DNA from: Bacillota bacterium
GTDB taxonomy: Bacteria; Bacillota_A; Clostridia; Lachnospirales; Lachnospiraceae
Direction of reading: 5' to 3'
DNA length: 64,000 nucleotides
Assembly: GCA_023407175.1 (NCBI GenBank)
Contig: JAEYMU010000053.1
Coordinates: forward strand, 744,001 to 808,000
In this document: piece after piece, positions 24,798 through 34,841 of the stretch
Position numbering within the stretch: the first letter of the stretch is position 1
How the letters are laid out: each line of letters begins with the position of its first letter
The notes under the pieces: generated by a model
What the model was told of the DNA's origin: nothing
Databases searched by the model: none
The model's input: only the letters and a program-made list of their open reading frames with translations
Made by a program: the position numbers and the translations under genes

Positions 24798-25553
24798 TTA
24801 TAGGCATTGGTCCTGACAAGCATTCACACCTTCTCTGATAACCTCAAGAAGCTTATGATCTATTTCCATCCCTTCTTGTGTCGGAATAAAGGCATTGGAT
24901 AGAATATCTCCATGAAGCAGAGTCCTGTACCAAACAAGAGCCAATGCATAACGTCCGTAAGGGATATCCATATGAAATCCGTCACGGCAAAGGCTCCTGC
25001 CGCCGTTACCATAGTCAAAGTCCGGAAGGCTTCTTAAATATTGAATGATATCACCACAGGGTATCATTGGCAGGGAAAGCTTTTGGGTGGCAAGGTCATA
25101 AGCTTTTGTTAAATCTTCATACATCTTGTCCTGACTATAGTTATAGTAACCATAATCCCCATGATCAGAATCCTTCTCATACGCCCAAGTCTTATGTATC
25201 CACTGTTTTGCTCCGGGTACCAGACTGCTGACGTATTCTGAAAGCTTTTCAATATAAGGGTAATAACTTTCCGTAAGTCCGCTCTGTCCACTGCACTGCT
25301 GCAAGGTTATGATATCCCATTTTTCTTCCATAAGCGCTTGTTTTATGGATATCTTTCTGTCTGTGTGGCTTCCGTTTAGCTGGTAATCATAATCAGCGAT
25401 ATCTCCCATCACATTATTCCAATGTCTTTCTAGAGAACAGCCGCCGATGTAAAGATTTACCACCTTAAGGTTGTAGCCTCCTGCATTCCCTATCTGATAA
25501 AGATATGCCGTAGCATCCTCTGAAAAACTGTTTCCAATTGCTAGAATTTTCAT
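24798..25553 (-). CDS. DUF4886 protein, SGNH-hydrolase-like
   Basis: A 251-aa protein starting with the block I motif of SGNH esterases (GNSFSEDA, about 7-14). A Gly/Asn-containing middle follows (YIGGCSLERHWNNV), and the likely catalytic Asp-His is in DGFHMD near 191. The layout matches DUF4886 proteins, often annotated as putative carbohydrate or lipid esterases. No signal peptide is visible, so it is probably cytoplasmic. AAAGAAAGG precedes ATG 25553. It appears to be monocistronic. The substrate is unknown. Confidence 0.82.
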   Translation of the reverse strand: MKILAIGNSFSEDATAYLYQIGNAGGYNLKVVNLYIGGCSLERHWNNVMGDIADYDYQLNGSHTDRKISIKQALMEEKWDIITLQQCSGQSGLTESYYPYIEKLSEYVSSLVPGAKQWIHKTWAYEKDSDHGDYGYYNYSQDKMYEDLTKAYDLATQKLSLPMIPCGDIIQYLRSLPDFDYGNGGRSLCRDGFHMDIPYGRYALALVWYRTLLHGDILSNAFIPTQEGMEIDHKLLEVIREGVNACQDQCL

Positions 25554-25616
25554 TTCTACACCTTTCTTCCCATCTTTAAATCAAAGAGTTTTATAAACTG
25601 ATCCTAGTTATTGGCA

Positions 25617-26975
25617 TCAGTTCCGATGTAATGCAACCACCGTCTCCACATGCACGCTATGGGCAAATTGGTCAACTGCTCTGACCCTGGCCAGCTTATA
25701 ATCCTTCTCGCAAAGATATTCCAAATCCCTCGCCAGTGTAGCCGGATCACAGGAGACATACACGATCCGTTTTGGAGCCATTGCTAGTATCGTATCCAGC
25801 AGGCTCTGCTCACAGCCCTTCCTTGGGGGATCAACAACAATCACATCAGCAGCTGCCTTCTCCTCCCGGTAGATCTTCGGAAGCACCTCTTCTGCCGCAC
25901 CGGTATAAAACCTTACATTCTTAATTCCGTTAATTTCCGCATTTCTTTCAGCATCCTCGATGGCCTGGGGAATAATCTCCACCCCATAGACAGCCTTTGC
26001 CTTCTGCGCAAGAAATAAGGATATCGTTCCGATTCCACAGTACAAATCCCAGACAACTTCATCTCCGTGAAGTCCCGCATAATCCAGGGCAATGTCATAG
26101 AGCTTCCTTGTCTGAATGGGATTTACCTGATAGAAGGAAAGGGGCGAAATCTGATATTTCACCGCGCCGATATAGTCCGTAATATAGGGCTCGCCCCAGA
26201 GCGGTATTACTTTACCGCCAAGAATCACATTTGTTTTTTCTTTATTTACATTCAGGCAGATACTCTTCATCCCCTGTATTTTCACAAGCTCCTCGATCAG
26301 CTTTTCCTTATGGGGAAGTGTGGTACCGTTGAGAACAAGACAGACCATAATCTCACCCGTACTGTAACCAACCCGGGTCAATATATGACGAAGCAGTCCC
26401 TGATGGGTTTCCTCCTGATATGGCTCGATCCGGCACTCCTCCAGATAGGCCCGAATCACCTTCAGAATATCTGAATTGGCTTCGGCACCGATGCAGCAGT
26501 GCTCCGTGTCAATAATGGCATGAGTCCTGCCGGCATAAAAGCCGATGGCAAGACTGCCGTCCTTCTTTCTTCCTACGGGAAACTGTGACTTATTACGGTA
26601 ATAATAAGGCTCCTCCATACCGCAGATGGGCTCCATGGGGATTTCCGTAAAGCCGCCGATCCGGGTCAGGCAGCTGCACACCTTGTTTTCCTTATATGCA
26701 AGCTGCTTATCATAGACCACATGCTGGAGCTGGCAGCCCCCGCAGCTTGCGGCAACCGGACACCTCGGCTCTACCCGGAAGTCTGACGGCTTAAGCAGCC
26801 TAACCAGCCTGGCATAGCCATAGGTTTTTCCGGTCTTCACTACCTGAACAAGGGCCCTGTCCCCCATCACCGTATCCTTGACAAACAGGGTATAGCCCTC
26901 ATATTTTCCGATACCCTCTCCCTCAGAGCCGATATCCTCAATTGTTATTTCCACCTGGTCATTCTTTTTTAGCAT
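25617..26975 (-). CDS. rlmD: 23S rRNA (uracil-5-)-methyltransferase, RlmD/RumA family
   Basis: A 452-aa SAM-dependent RNA methyltransferase. The N-terminal TRAM/OB domain (about 1-60, VEITIEDIGSEGEGIGKYEG) is followed by Fe-S cluster cysteines in RCPVAASCGGCQLQH and a distal CCIG. The SAM site is in WDLYCGIGTISLFLA and the catalytic Cys in YVSCDPATLARDL. The family makes m5U in 23S rRNA (U1939 or U747 types) or tRNA, and the exact target cannot be told from sequence. Start ATG 26975 follows AAGGAAAG. The yhaM-like gene ends 21 bp upstream, so the two are probably co-transcribed. Confidence 0.92.
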   Translation of the reverse strand: MLKKNDQVEITIEDIGSEGEGIGKYEGYTLFVKDTVMGDRALVQVVKTGKTYGYARLVRLLKPSDFRVEPRCPVAASCGGCQLQHVVYDKQLAYKENKVCSCLTRIGGFTEIPMEPICGMEEPYYYRNKSQFPVGRKKDGSLAIGFYAGRTHAIIDTEHCCIGAEANSDILKVIRAYLEECRIEPYQEETHQGLLRHILTRVGYSTGEIMVCLVLNGTTLPHKEKLIEELVKIQGMKSICLNVNKEKTNVILGGKVIPLWGEPYITDYIGAVKYQISPLSFYQVNPIQTRKLYDIALDYAGLHGDEVVWDLYCGIGTISLFLAQKAKAVYGVEIIPQAIEDAERNAEINGIKNVRFYTGAAEEVLPKIYREEKAAADVIVVDPPRKGCEQSLLDTILAMAPKRIVYVSCDPATLARDLEYLCEKDYKLARVRAVDQFAHSVHVETVVALHRN

Positions 26976-26996
26976 GCTTTCCTTCTACTCTCCGCT

Positions 26997-27944
26997 TTAG
27001 CTTTTTGTACTCCGCATGATATTGGACTCAAACAGCTTCTGGTATCCCATCCACTCCGTCTTTTGGTCCCCTGAATTCAGGAGCTCGGTTACGGTCTGCA
27101 TCTTTGCATCGGTATTATCTGCAAAGTGCAGCGCCAGGGCTTCCGCCGTCGCAGGCTTCTTCGGAGAACCGTATTCCAGCTCACCATGATGGGCCAGAAT
27201 ACAGTGTATCAGTTCATTTGCCAGCTTGGCGGGAAATTTGCCCATGCCCTGTATATGACGATTTACCTTATTTGCCCCAATAAAGATATGGCCTAACAGC
27301 TGTCCATCCACCGTATAATCATTCTCCGGGAAGGTCGAAAGCTCATCCAGCTTTCCGATGTCATGAAACAATGCCGCCGTAATCAGCAAATCCCTGTTGA
27401 GTATCGGATAGCTGGTCGTATAGTATTCACAAAGCTTTACCACACTTAAGGTATGCTCAAGAAGTCCTCCGACGAAGCTGTGATGCACGCTCTTGGCAGC
27501 GGAGTGACTTTTAAAGCTCTTAACAAATTCCTTATTCTCTATAAAAAAGTCTTCGGCCAATTTTCTTAGGTTGGGCTCCTTAAGGGACTGTACGAAGCTC
27601 TTGATCTCTGCATACATCGCTTCCACGTTCTTGGTGGTTACCGGGAAATAGTCCTCCGGGGAATATTCCCCTTCCCTGCCCTTATAAATTCTGCTTACAT
27701 TGAGCTGCAATGCATCCTGAAAACTGGTTACCCTGGCATCAATATGTACGAAGTCCATTGCCTCATACTGCTCTATCTCATTACTAAAATCCCATATCTT
27801 CGCATCAATTGTCCCTGTTTTATCCTGTAAGATAAGGGAAACATAGCTTTTCCCGCTTTTTCCTGTCAGAACCTGCTTGCATTTACACAGATATATCTCA
27901 TTTTTAATAAAATCATTTTCTCTTAAATCCTGAATAAACCTCAT
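26997..27944 (-). CDS. YhaM-like 3'-5' exoribonuclease (OB-fold + HD domain)
   Basis: A 315-aa protein with an N-terminal OB-fold nucleic-acid-binding domain (about 15-100, CKQVLTGKSGKSYVSLILQD) and a C-terminal HD phosphohydrolase domain. Metal ligands are in HHSFVGGLLEHTLS, ALFHDIGKLDEL and CILAHHGELEYGSP. This architecture is that of Bacillus YhaM, an RNase/DNase trimming short products. All HD metal residues look intact. It lies just upstream of rlmD. Confidence 0.9.
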   Translation of the reverse strand: MRFIQDLRENDFIKNEIYLCKCKQVLTGKSGKSYVSLILQDKTGTIDAKIWDFSNEIEQYEAMDFVHIDARVTSFQDALQLNVSRIYKGREGEYSPEDYFPVTTKNVEAMYAEIKSFVQSLKEPNLRKLAEDFFIENKEFVKSFKSHSAAKSVHHSFVGGLLEHTLSVVKLCEYYTTSYPILNRDLLITAALFHDIGKLDELSTFPENDYTVDGQLLGHIFIGANKVNRHIQGMGKFPAKLANELIHCILAHHGELEYGSPKKPATAEALALHFADNTDAKMQTVTELLNSGDQKTEWMGYQKLFESNIMRSTKS

Positions 27945-28049
27945 CTTTTTTTAACCTTTCCATGCTCCGTACACTAACGGGACTATTTTCAATTGTATTT
28001 CAGTCTTTAATATTATACCCTACCCCTGCGGATATATAAAGCATTAAAT

Positions 28050-28091
28050 AAAAAATGCTGCAGGCGGGATAGCCTCTCCCGCTTACAGCAC
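28050..28091 (-). terminator. Terminator of the HtrA-like gene
   Basis: On the minus strand TGCTGTAAGCGGGA pairs with TCCCGCCTGCAGCA with a short loop, followed by TTTTTTATTT. It lies 17 bp after the stop at 28108. Confidence 0.88.
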
Positions 28092-28107
28092 TTCATCTTA
28101 TTCTATG

Positions 28108-29403
28108 TTATTTGGATTTATCCGCTAGGGTTACCTTGAGTGTAACTTCATTCAGCTTTGCCCCGCTGGACCTAAGAATTAATACATTCAACCGATCTCC
28201 CGGCTGGTTTCCCGAAATGGTCGTATTAAAATCGCTGGTGCTCATTATGGAATGCTCATTTATCTCCAATATGATATCGCCCTTTTGAAGCCCCGCTGTG
28301 AATGCCGGTGAATCGGACAGAACTTCATTCACATAAATACCGTTTGTTATACCATATTCTTCTTTTGCTTCGGTGGTCATATCATCCGTCTTTACACCAA
28401 AATAAATATGCGGTTCCTTATTACCCAGCATTGCAATAATGGGCTTTAGGTCACTGATTCCGATGACGGTACTGATATCCTCATTGATATCCTCCTTAAG
28501 TGTCCGGGTAATCAAGCCGATTACCTTACCCTCCAGGTTGACGATGACTCCGTCACTGTTTTCATTATCCGCTATGTTGGTATTAAAGAGATCCAAGCTA
28601 TTATCCGTGATTACGGCTATGCTTCCTTTACTGGTGATAATTCCAAAATCCATGGAATCCGGATATCCGTTGGGACTCCCCAGTGCTATCACCGGTGCTC
28701 CCACCGAAATCGTATAGGACTCCCCTAAATCCGCTGTCTTTAAATTATCAATGAAAACCGTGGGAATGTCTGCTATCGGTACGGCAATCACCGCCAGATT
28801 GATCTCGCTTTCATAATCCTGAAGCTCCCCATCAACCGCCACACTGTCGGACAGCACCATTTGAATGCTTTTGGCATCCTTTACCCGGTCCAGACTTACC
28901 AAGATAAGTAAATTCTTTGTATTATTATAAACAATGATACCCGTGGTATCGACCACCTTGTCCACTGATTTGCCAAACCAGTCCTCTACTGCAAAGGTGC
29001 TTGATATATTGACTATGGACTTATTAACCTGATAAGCCACCTCTCTGATATCATCATTCATACTTAAATAATCCTGTATATCGGCATCTATTGACTGCTC
29101 CACAATAACAGGCGACGGAGTAGGCTCCTTCACTGTCCCTGAAACCACATTATCCGTATTCTTCTCCGGAGACTCCGTCGGAAAGCAGACAGGGGTTACC
29201 GTTTCTTCCTCACTATGTAGGAACTTGTATAGCCTTGGCTCAACGATGACAAAGGTAACTGCCGCAGTAGCACCAAATAATACGGCAAACCCCAGGTTGG
29301 CAATCGTAGGAAACAGCAGCTTTTTAATCTTCTTCCTTTTTTTCTCTATTACCTGTTCTTTGATAAATTCGAAGTCTTTGTTGTCTTTCTCGTTCTCAGA
29401 CAT
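28108..29403 (-). CDS. HtrA-like membrane-anchored PDZ protein, probably catalytically dead
   Basis: A 431-aa protein with a charged cytoplasmic N-terminus, one transmembrane segment at about 31-52, a Thr/Pro-rich linker, a trypsin-like domain (about 110-320) and a C-terminal PDZ domain (about 330-425, GIYVNEVLSDSPAFTAGLQKGDIIL). Compared with HtrA/DegP, the His motif NNHVV is replaced by VSLDRV. The Asp of TDLAVL is Asn in INLAVI. GNSGGP is ENSDGV. Thus the catalytic triad appears lost while fold and PDZ remain. It may be a scaffold or sensor. AAGGAGAAA precedes ATG 29403; it is transcribed alone. Confidence 0.85.
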   Translation of the reverse strand: MSENEKDNKDFEFIKEQVIEKKRKKIKKLLFPTIANLGFAVLFGATAAVTFVIVEPRLYKFLHSEEETVTPVCFPTESPEKNTDNVVSGTVKEPTPSPVIVEQSIDADIQDYLSMNDDIREVAYQVNKSIVNISSTFAVEDWFGKSVDKVVDTTGIIVYNNTKNLLILVSLDRVKDAKSIQMVLSDSVAVDGELQDYESEINLAVIAVPIADIPTVFIDNLKTADLGESYTISVGAPVIALGSPNGYPDSMDFGIITSKGSIAVITDNSLDLFNTNIADNENSDGVIVNLEGKVIGLITRTLKEDINEDISTVIGISDLKPIIAMLGNKEPHIYFGVKTDDMTTEAKEEYGITNGIYVNEVLSDSPAFTAGLQKGDIILEINEHSIMSTSDFNTTISGNQPGDRLNVLILRSSGAKLNEVTLKVTLADKSK

Positions 29404-29536
29404 TCACTTTCTCCTTATGGAAGACCGTACTACTCTATGTTTCAGTGGAGCATAAGTCCTATTTTATCACCAACATATGAACATATTATGAATTTTTTGT
29501 AAACAAAACAGGTCATGCCTGATTGGAAACCGTCCG

Positions 29537-31576
29537 TCATATCACTTCAAACATCACAAACAATTCCAGCTTGGGGATGTATATCCTCGTCATTTCTCCG
29601 ATTGTCTCTGTCTGCAATTCTTCTCCTGTGATCAGCCGGAACGCTTTTCGTTCTGCTCCTTGCAAATCAATATAGATATCGTACATCGACGCAATGGGGA
29701 ATTCCTCCTGCTGATTAATCAAAGCACAGTAATCCTTTCCGTCCTTGCTCCAGTGAAAAACCTCTACAAACTTCGGCGCATTTGACCTGAATTTCAACTC
29801 CCCGCACAGTACGGATATCATATTAACAAATACCTGCTTACTGAAATAGGGCCGTGACATCTCAATGGGTGCGGCAACCCATATCAGCGTTGAGTCACCC
29901 ACCTTTTTCATAATTGCACCCGGCTTGTCCGTATATATTCCCGGCGGATCTGAATGAATCGCGGCAAACTGGTCCGTGCCTGTCATTGTATAGGGAAGCG
30001 TCTGGGTCGCAAGTACCGTACAGCTATCCCTGTCCTCAATTTCTATTTCGTACTGTGCCATCGGTACAGTCATCGGTACCTTTTTAGAGAAATTTTTAAA
30101 AAATTCTTCTCCTTCCGTTGTCGGACTAAGATAGGTAAAGGTATGACCGGTTTTTCCGGTAACCTTTATTCCAAGCAGCTTTTCCAGGCGGGGATGACCG
30201 ATGGGTCCGCTGATATACAGATTGCCTCCACGTTTCAGATAGCTTTCGATGTCATCCATCTCATTGTCTCTGATGCTTGCCACATTGGAAAGAAGAATTA
30301 CATCTGCTGTCTCTTTTTTGATATTTCTGCTCCCGATTACATCATAAGGAATATTGTTGCTGCGAAGGATTTCAGCAGCCGAAACAGGCGCCGTCAGGTA
30401 GATATTACGATCAAAACTCTTTGTGACCGTATCCACACCGCTCTCCTCCGGATCATATTTCGCATGGCTTGCCAGCCATATCGAGGCGTTATGCTTTAGC
30501 TCTCCGTTGATATAGCTCTCATAGGGCTTCGTAATACTGTAAACCTCTTTCATAACACCGTGATATACCTCCGGCACGATGGAACCATCCGGATTGATTG
30601 CATCAACCAGCAGAAACGCCCCATTATGTACCAATGCGGTTATAATATGGAGCAGCAATTCCTCCTTTGTCTTGGTCGTCGTATGAAACCGAAGCTCCGG
30701 ATCGCACCTTGAGGTATGGTAAATAAAGGGTAATGCGGGCGACACATTTTTATAGTATTTATTGATAAAGGTCTGCTGCAGAAAGCCTCCGTAATAATCG
30801 CCTCCGGCATAATCAACAGCATCCATCAAAAGCTCACTGCTTGCTATGATCCAGGGTGTTGTAATCATGGAAAACTGATGCTCCACCGTAACCTCCGGAT
30901 GAATCTCCTTCACCGCGGCCGTTGCAAGCTTCGCATAATCCGCCATCCATTCCTCACGGCGATAGACAAAGTCCCGGAACTGCGCATCCTCCCAATTAAC
31001 TATTCTCGGCAGCTCCCTTCCCGTCTCTTCCAGATATCTTGACCTGCAGCTTGGGCAATAGCAGATATCCGGCCAAAAGGTCATATCCAGGAACATTCCC
31101 TCAAATTGATAGTTACGGTTCAGCTCCTGAAGATAATCCTTCACGTACTGCCTGTATTCTTTATTATTCGGACATACAATCCCATATCTTCCTGATTTAA
31201 ACCAACCTCCGTTTCTGTATTCACGAAAGTTCTTTCCATCCGGCCCGATACACCGCCAATCCGGATGATTATCGTAGGCAAAGTTATCAAACACCTGTGT
31301 AAAATAGACTTCAACTGCAATCCCTTCCCTATGGCATTTCTCTATCATTTCACCCAGAAAGTCTTTGTCCTTCAAGCCCCTATGCATTCTCCCCAGCTTT
31401 GATGGATAATAGCATAAGCCGGTATGGGACTTTGCCTTCACCATTGCCGCCTGAATACCCGCAGCCTTCAATGCATCCACATACTCATCACAGTCGATTT
31501 TACTAAGGAATTCTTCATTCCAGTCATCGATATGCATGTCCATCAAATTACGTCTGTAATTCCCCTTAATCCACAT
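29537..31576 (-). CDS. GHL6/GH42-like putative glycoside hydrolase
   Basis: A 679-aa protein. The N-terminal (beta/alpha)8-like domain (about 1-370) has FEGMFLDMTFWPDICYCPSC, with an Asp and a CxxC as in the GHL6/alpha-amylase-like group. A Rossmann-like trimerisation domain resembling GH42 beta-galactosidases follows (about 390-590, VILLSNVASIRDNEMDDIES, YLKRGGNLYISG). A C-terminal beta domain ends the protein. No signal peptide is seen, so it probably acts on imported oligosaccharides. I choose ATG 31576 because GGAGGGG lies upstream; an in-frame longer start exists at 31675. No sugar transporter is adjacent. The substrate is unknown. Confidence 0.78.
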   Translation of the reverse strand: MWIKGNYRRNLMDMHIDDWNEEFLSKIDCDEYVDALKAAGIQAAMVKAKSHTGLCYYPSKLGRMHRGLKDKDFLGEMIEKCHREGIAVEVYFTQVFDNFAYDNHPDWRCIGPDGKNFREYRNGGWFKSGRYGIVCPNNKEYRQYVKDYLQELNRNYQFEGMFLDMTFWPDICYCPSCRSRYLEETGRELPRIVNWEDAQFRDFVYRREEWMADYAKLATAAVKEIHPEVTVEHQFSMITTPWIIASSELLMDAVDYAGGDYYGGFLQQTFINKYYKNVSPALPFIYHTSRCDPELRFHTTTKTKEELLLHIITALVHNGAFLLVDAINPDGSIVPEVYHGVMKEVYSITKPYESYINGELKHNASIWLASHAKYDPEESGVDTVTKSFDRNIYLTAPVSAAEILRSNNIPYDVIGSRNIKKETADVILLSNVASIRDNEMDDIESYLKRGGNLYISGPIGHPRLEKLLGIKVTGKTGHTFTYLSPTTEGEEFFKNFSKKVPMTVPMAQYEIEIEDRDSCTVLATQTLPYTMTGTDQFAAIHSDPPGIYTDKPGAIMKKVGDSTLIWVAAPIEMSRPYFSKQVFVNMISVLCGELKFRSNAPKFVEVFHWSKDGKDYCALINQQEEFPIASMYDIYIDLQGAERKAFRLITGEELQTETIGEMTRIYIPKLELFVMFEVI

Positions 31577-31775
31577 TTTCCCCTCCATTTCTGCGCACGT
31601 CTTCTGCACAGTGAGTATATACTTTAATTTACATTCTCCCTCTTTCGCCATTGCTTTGGCATCAAAGCAAAACATAACTGTATTATACCAATATTCCTTA
31701 GAAAAGTATAGGACTGCAATAAATCCCCTGCTCCATACCGCAAATTTTAAGAAGGGGCGGATATACCTGTGAAAA

Positions 31776-31815
31776 GAGGGGGCTCAAAAATTATAATCTA
31801 CTTTCGAGCTCCCTC
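31776..31815 (-). terminator. Terminator-like hairpin after the 98-aa repeat protein
   Basis: On the minus strand GAGGGAGCTC pairs with GAGCCCCCTC around a roughly 20-base loop, followed by TTTTC. It is downstream of the gene ending at 31878. The long loop lowers confidence. Confidence 0.5.
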
Positions 31816-31877
31816 ATGCTGTCCGAAATCATTTTTTATATTATTAAGATAGCTTCGTCTATCTCATTATCTTTCTT

Positions 31878-32174
31878 TTATCTGCAAGGGTTATGTGGCT
31901 TTTTCCATTTATCCTCGTCACATTCCTTATAGATATTGATATTCTTCTCAATCTCTATATTTTTCTCAATATCTATATTCGCATTTTTCTCAATGTCAAC
32001 CTTTGTATTATTACCATTTCCAACACCAACATTAATATCCGCATTCTTCTTATTCTTCTGTAATTTGATCAACGGAGACTTTGTTATTTTAAATATCCGG
32101 CACGTAATTAAGAGTAATAATACTGCAATAAAAATTAATACCGTAAACAGCAGGATAAAATATATGAAGTTCAT
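31878..32174 (-). CDS. Small membrane-anchored protein with IDIEKN repeats
   Basis: A 98-aa protein: N-terminal hydrophobic segment at about 3-26 (FIYFILLFTVLIFIAVLLLL), a basic stop-transfer region, then a low-complexity part. That part holds alternating Ile and polar residues in imperfect repeats (VDIEKNAN, IDIEKNIE, IEKNINIYKE) and a charged, Cys-containing end. The DNA has the matching 15-18-bp repeats on the plus strand at about 31936-31990. AAGGAGC precedes ATG 32174. I do not recognise the family. The IxI spacing suggests a beta-strand ladder outside the membrane; function unknown. Confidence 0.65.
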   Translation of the reverse strand: MNFIYFILLFTVLIFIAVLLLLITCRIFKITKSPLIKLQKNKKNADINVGVGNGNNTKVDIEKNANIDIEKNIEIEKNINIYKECDEDKWKKPHNPCR

Positions 32175-32417
32175 ATTCTATGCTCCTTTACCTTGTTTTA
32201 TAACCGTGCAGATATGCCCTAGTATGAATAGCATATTTTGTCGGTTTATATATTATTATGCGTTTTTATGTCATAAGGTTACAACCTGGTACACCATCCC
32301 TGTAAGGCTGAACTGTTACTGATGTTCTTCATACAAATAAATTTCCTTAATTAATGGTTTTATTTCTTAGGAACATAAGGTAAAATAATAATTACAATAA
32401 CCAGAAAGGCAAATCCT

Positions 32418-34796
32418 ATGAACGAAAAAGCATTAAGAACTCTTGAATATAATAAAATTATAGATAAATTGACCTCCCTCGCCGCAACCTCCTATGGTAA
32501 GGAGCTTTGCGCCCACCTGCTTCCGAGCTCTGATTTAGATACCATTCAAAAGCTTCAGAGGGAAACCACGGATGCACTTTCCCGGCTGCTTCGAAAAGGC
32601 AGTGTATCCTTCGGAGGGATTCATGATATCCGGCCCTCAATTATGCGTCTTAAAATCGGTTCTTCCTTGAATGCCGCCGAGCTGCTGCATCTAAGCTCCG
32701 ATCTGGATGCCACCCTCCGGGTTAAGGCCTACGGCGGTTATACCGGCAAGGACAGCGATGCGGAGAGTGAGGACTCTTTGACAGAATATTTTGCGGGCCT
32801 TGAACCTCTCACTCCCCTGAACAATGAGATTAAGCGTTGTATTATCTCTGAGGAGGAAATTGCCGATGATGCAAGTTCTGCCTTAAAAACCATCAGGCGC
32901 TCCATCCATAATACCAATGACCGCATCCACAGCGAGCTTTCCTCCATCCTTAATTCCTCCCGTACCATGCTGCAGGAGAATATTATTACGATGCGAAACG
33001 GCCGCTACTGTCTTCCGGTCCGGGCAGAATTCAAAAGCCAGTTCCAGGGTATGATTCATGATCAATCCTCCACCGGCTCCACACTCTTTGTGGAACCGAT
33101 GGCTATTGTCCGCTTAAACAACGAATTAAAGGAGCTTTCCATCAAAGAGCAGGAGGAAATTGAGAAGATTCTGGCTGACCTAAGCAACCAGGCCGCCGAC
33201 TATTGTGAAAGCCTGGAGTATAATTTCAACACCCTGTCCGAGCTGGATTTTATCTTTGCAAGAGCCGCATTATCAAGACAGATGAAGGGCTCGGAGCCTA
33301 TTTTTAATAAGAATGGTATCATCCATATCAAGAAGGGAAGGCATCCTTTGATCGATGCAAAAAAGGTCGTGCCGATTGACATTATGCTGGGCAGGGATTT
33401 CAGCTTGCTGATCATCACCGGACCAAATACCGGAGGAAAGACGGTATCCTTAAAAACCGTCGGCCTGCTTACACTGCTGGGACAGGCCGGCCTTCATATC
33501 CCGGCCTTTGACGGCTCACAGCTGGCCATATTTGAGGAGGTATATGCCGATATCGGGGATGAGCAGAGCATTGAGCAAAGTCTCTCCACCTTCTCCTCCC
33601 ATATGACAAACATTGTTACCATATTGAATAAAGCGGATGAACGTTCGCTGGTTTTATTTGATGAGCTGGGTGCCGGAACGGACCCGACAGAGGGTGCCGC
33701 TCTTGCCATGTCCATTCTTTCTTCTCTCCATAAGAGAGGCATCCGTACCATGGCAACCACACATTACAGCGAGCTGAAGGTATACGCTCTGTCAACGGAG
33801 GGTGTATCCAACGCCTCCTGCGAATTTGATGTGGAGACACTCCGGCCGACCTACCGCCTATTAATCGGAATTCCCGGCAAAAGCAATGCCTTTGCCATCT
33901 CCTCCAAGCTCGGCCTTCCGGATTATATCATCGAGGATGCTAAGGAGCGTATCGGCAAGCAGGATAAAAGCTTTGAGGATTTAATCAGTGATTTGGAAGC
34001 AAATCGGGTTACCATTGAAAAGGAGCAAGCTGAAATCTCCAGATATAAGGAGGAAATAGAGCAGCTAAAGAAAAACCTGGCCCGTAAGAACGAAACGCTG
34101 GATGCCAACCGGGAGCGTATTCTGAAAGAAGCCAAGGAGCAGGCTTCCTCTATTCTTCAGGAGGCCAAGGATTTTGCTGATACGAGCATCCGTAAATTTA
34201 ATAAATGGATGCAGGAGGGCGGTAATATCAAGGATATGGAGAACGAACGCAATATCCTGCGCGAACATCAGAATGACAGCACAGCAGCTCCGTCAAAACG
34301 TGCCTCCCGACAAAATGACGGTATAAAAGCCAGAGACTTAAAAATCGGGGACTCGGTCAATGTGATCAGCCTTGGCCTAAAGGGAACCGTAAGCACTCTG
34401 CCCAATGCCAGGGGTGATTTATTCGTTCAGATGGGTATCCTGCGCTCACAGGTTAATATAAAGGATATCGAGCTTCTCGAGGAGGAAGCCATTATTGCTC
34501 CTGGCTATAGCAAGACACAGAGTGGAAAGATCAAAATGTCCAAATCCTCTACCATCCATCCGGAGATCAATCTGATCGGTAAAACGGTGGACGAGGCTCT
34601 GCCTGTGCTGGACAAATATCTGGATGATGCCTATCTGGCTCACCTTCCCCAGGTTACCGTAATCCACGGCAGAGGTACCGGGGCCTTAAAGAATGCGGTC
34701 CACGCCCATCTAAAGAAACTGAAATATGTAAAGACCTTCCGTGTCGGCGGCTTCGGTGAGGGCGATCACGGAGTAACCATTGTTGAATTTAAATAA
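32418..34796 (+). CDS. mutS2: MutS2-family endonuclease / ribosome-collision factor
   Basis: A 792-aa protein of typical MutS2 length. The MutS core and clamp (about 1-310) precede the ATPase domain with Walker A ITGPNTGGKTVS (about 332) and Walker B LVLFDELGAGTDPTEGAA. A coiled coil spans about 515-630, a KOW-like segment lies near 640-690, and the C-terminal Smr nuclease domain has VIHGRGTGALKNAVHAHL. Known roles are suppression of recombination and splitting of collided ribosomes. AAAGG lies upstream of ATG 32418. A two-component system follows 45 bp downstream. Confidence 0.95.
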   Translation: MNEKALRTLEYNKIIDKLTSLAATSYGKELCAHLLPSSDLDTIQKLQRETTDALSRLLRKGSVSFGGIHDIRPSIMRLKIGSSLNAAELLHLSSDLDATLRVKAYGGYTGKDSDAESEDSLTEYFAGLEPLTPLNNEIKRCIISEEEIADDASSALKTIRRSIHNTNDRIHSELSSILNSSRTMLQENIITMRNGRYCLPVRAEFKSQFQGMIHDQSSTGSTLFVEPMAIVRLNNELKELSIKEQEEIEKILADLSNQAADYCESLEYNFNTLSELDFIFARAALSRQMKGSEPIFNKNGIIHIKKGRHPLIDAKKVVPIDIMLGRDFSLLIITGPNTGGKTVSLKTVGLLTLLGQAGLHIPAFDGSQLAIFEEVYADIGDEQSIEQSLSTFSSHMTNIVTILNKADERSLVLFDELGAGTDPTEGAALAMSILSSLHKRGIRTMATTHYSELKVYALSTEGVSNASCEFDVETLRPTYRLLIGIPGKSNAFAISSKLGLPDYIIEDAKERIGKQDKSFEDLISDLEANRVTIEKEQAEISRYKEEIEQLKKNLARKNETLDANRERILKEAKEQASSILQEAKDFADTSIRKFNKWMQEGGNIKDMENERNILREHQNDSTAAPSKRASRQNDGIKARDLKIGDSVNVISLGLKGTVSTLPNARGDLFVQMGILRSQVNIKDIELLEEEAIIAPGYSKTQSGKIKMSKSSTIHPEINLIGKTVDEALPVLDKYLDDAYLAHLPQVTVIHGRGTGALKNAVHAHLKKLKYVKTFRVGGFGEGDHGVTIVEFK

Positions 34797-34841
34797 TGCT
34801 GTAAATCAAGCAAAACAGGTAACAAGTGAAAGGAGCCTTTT

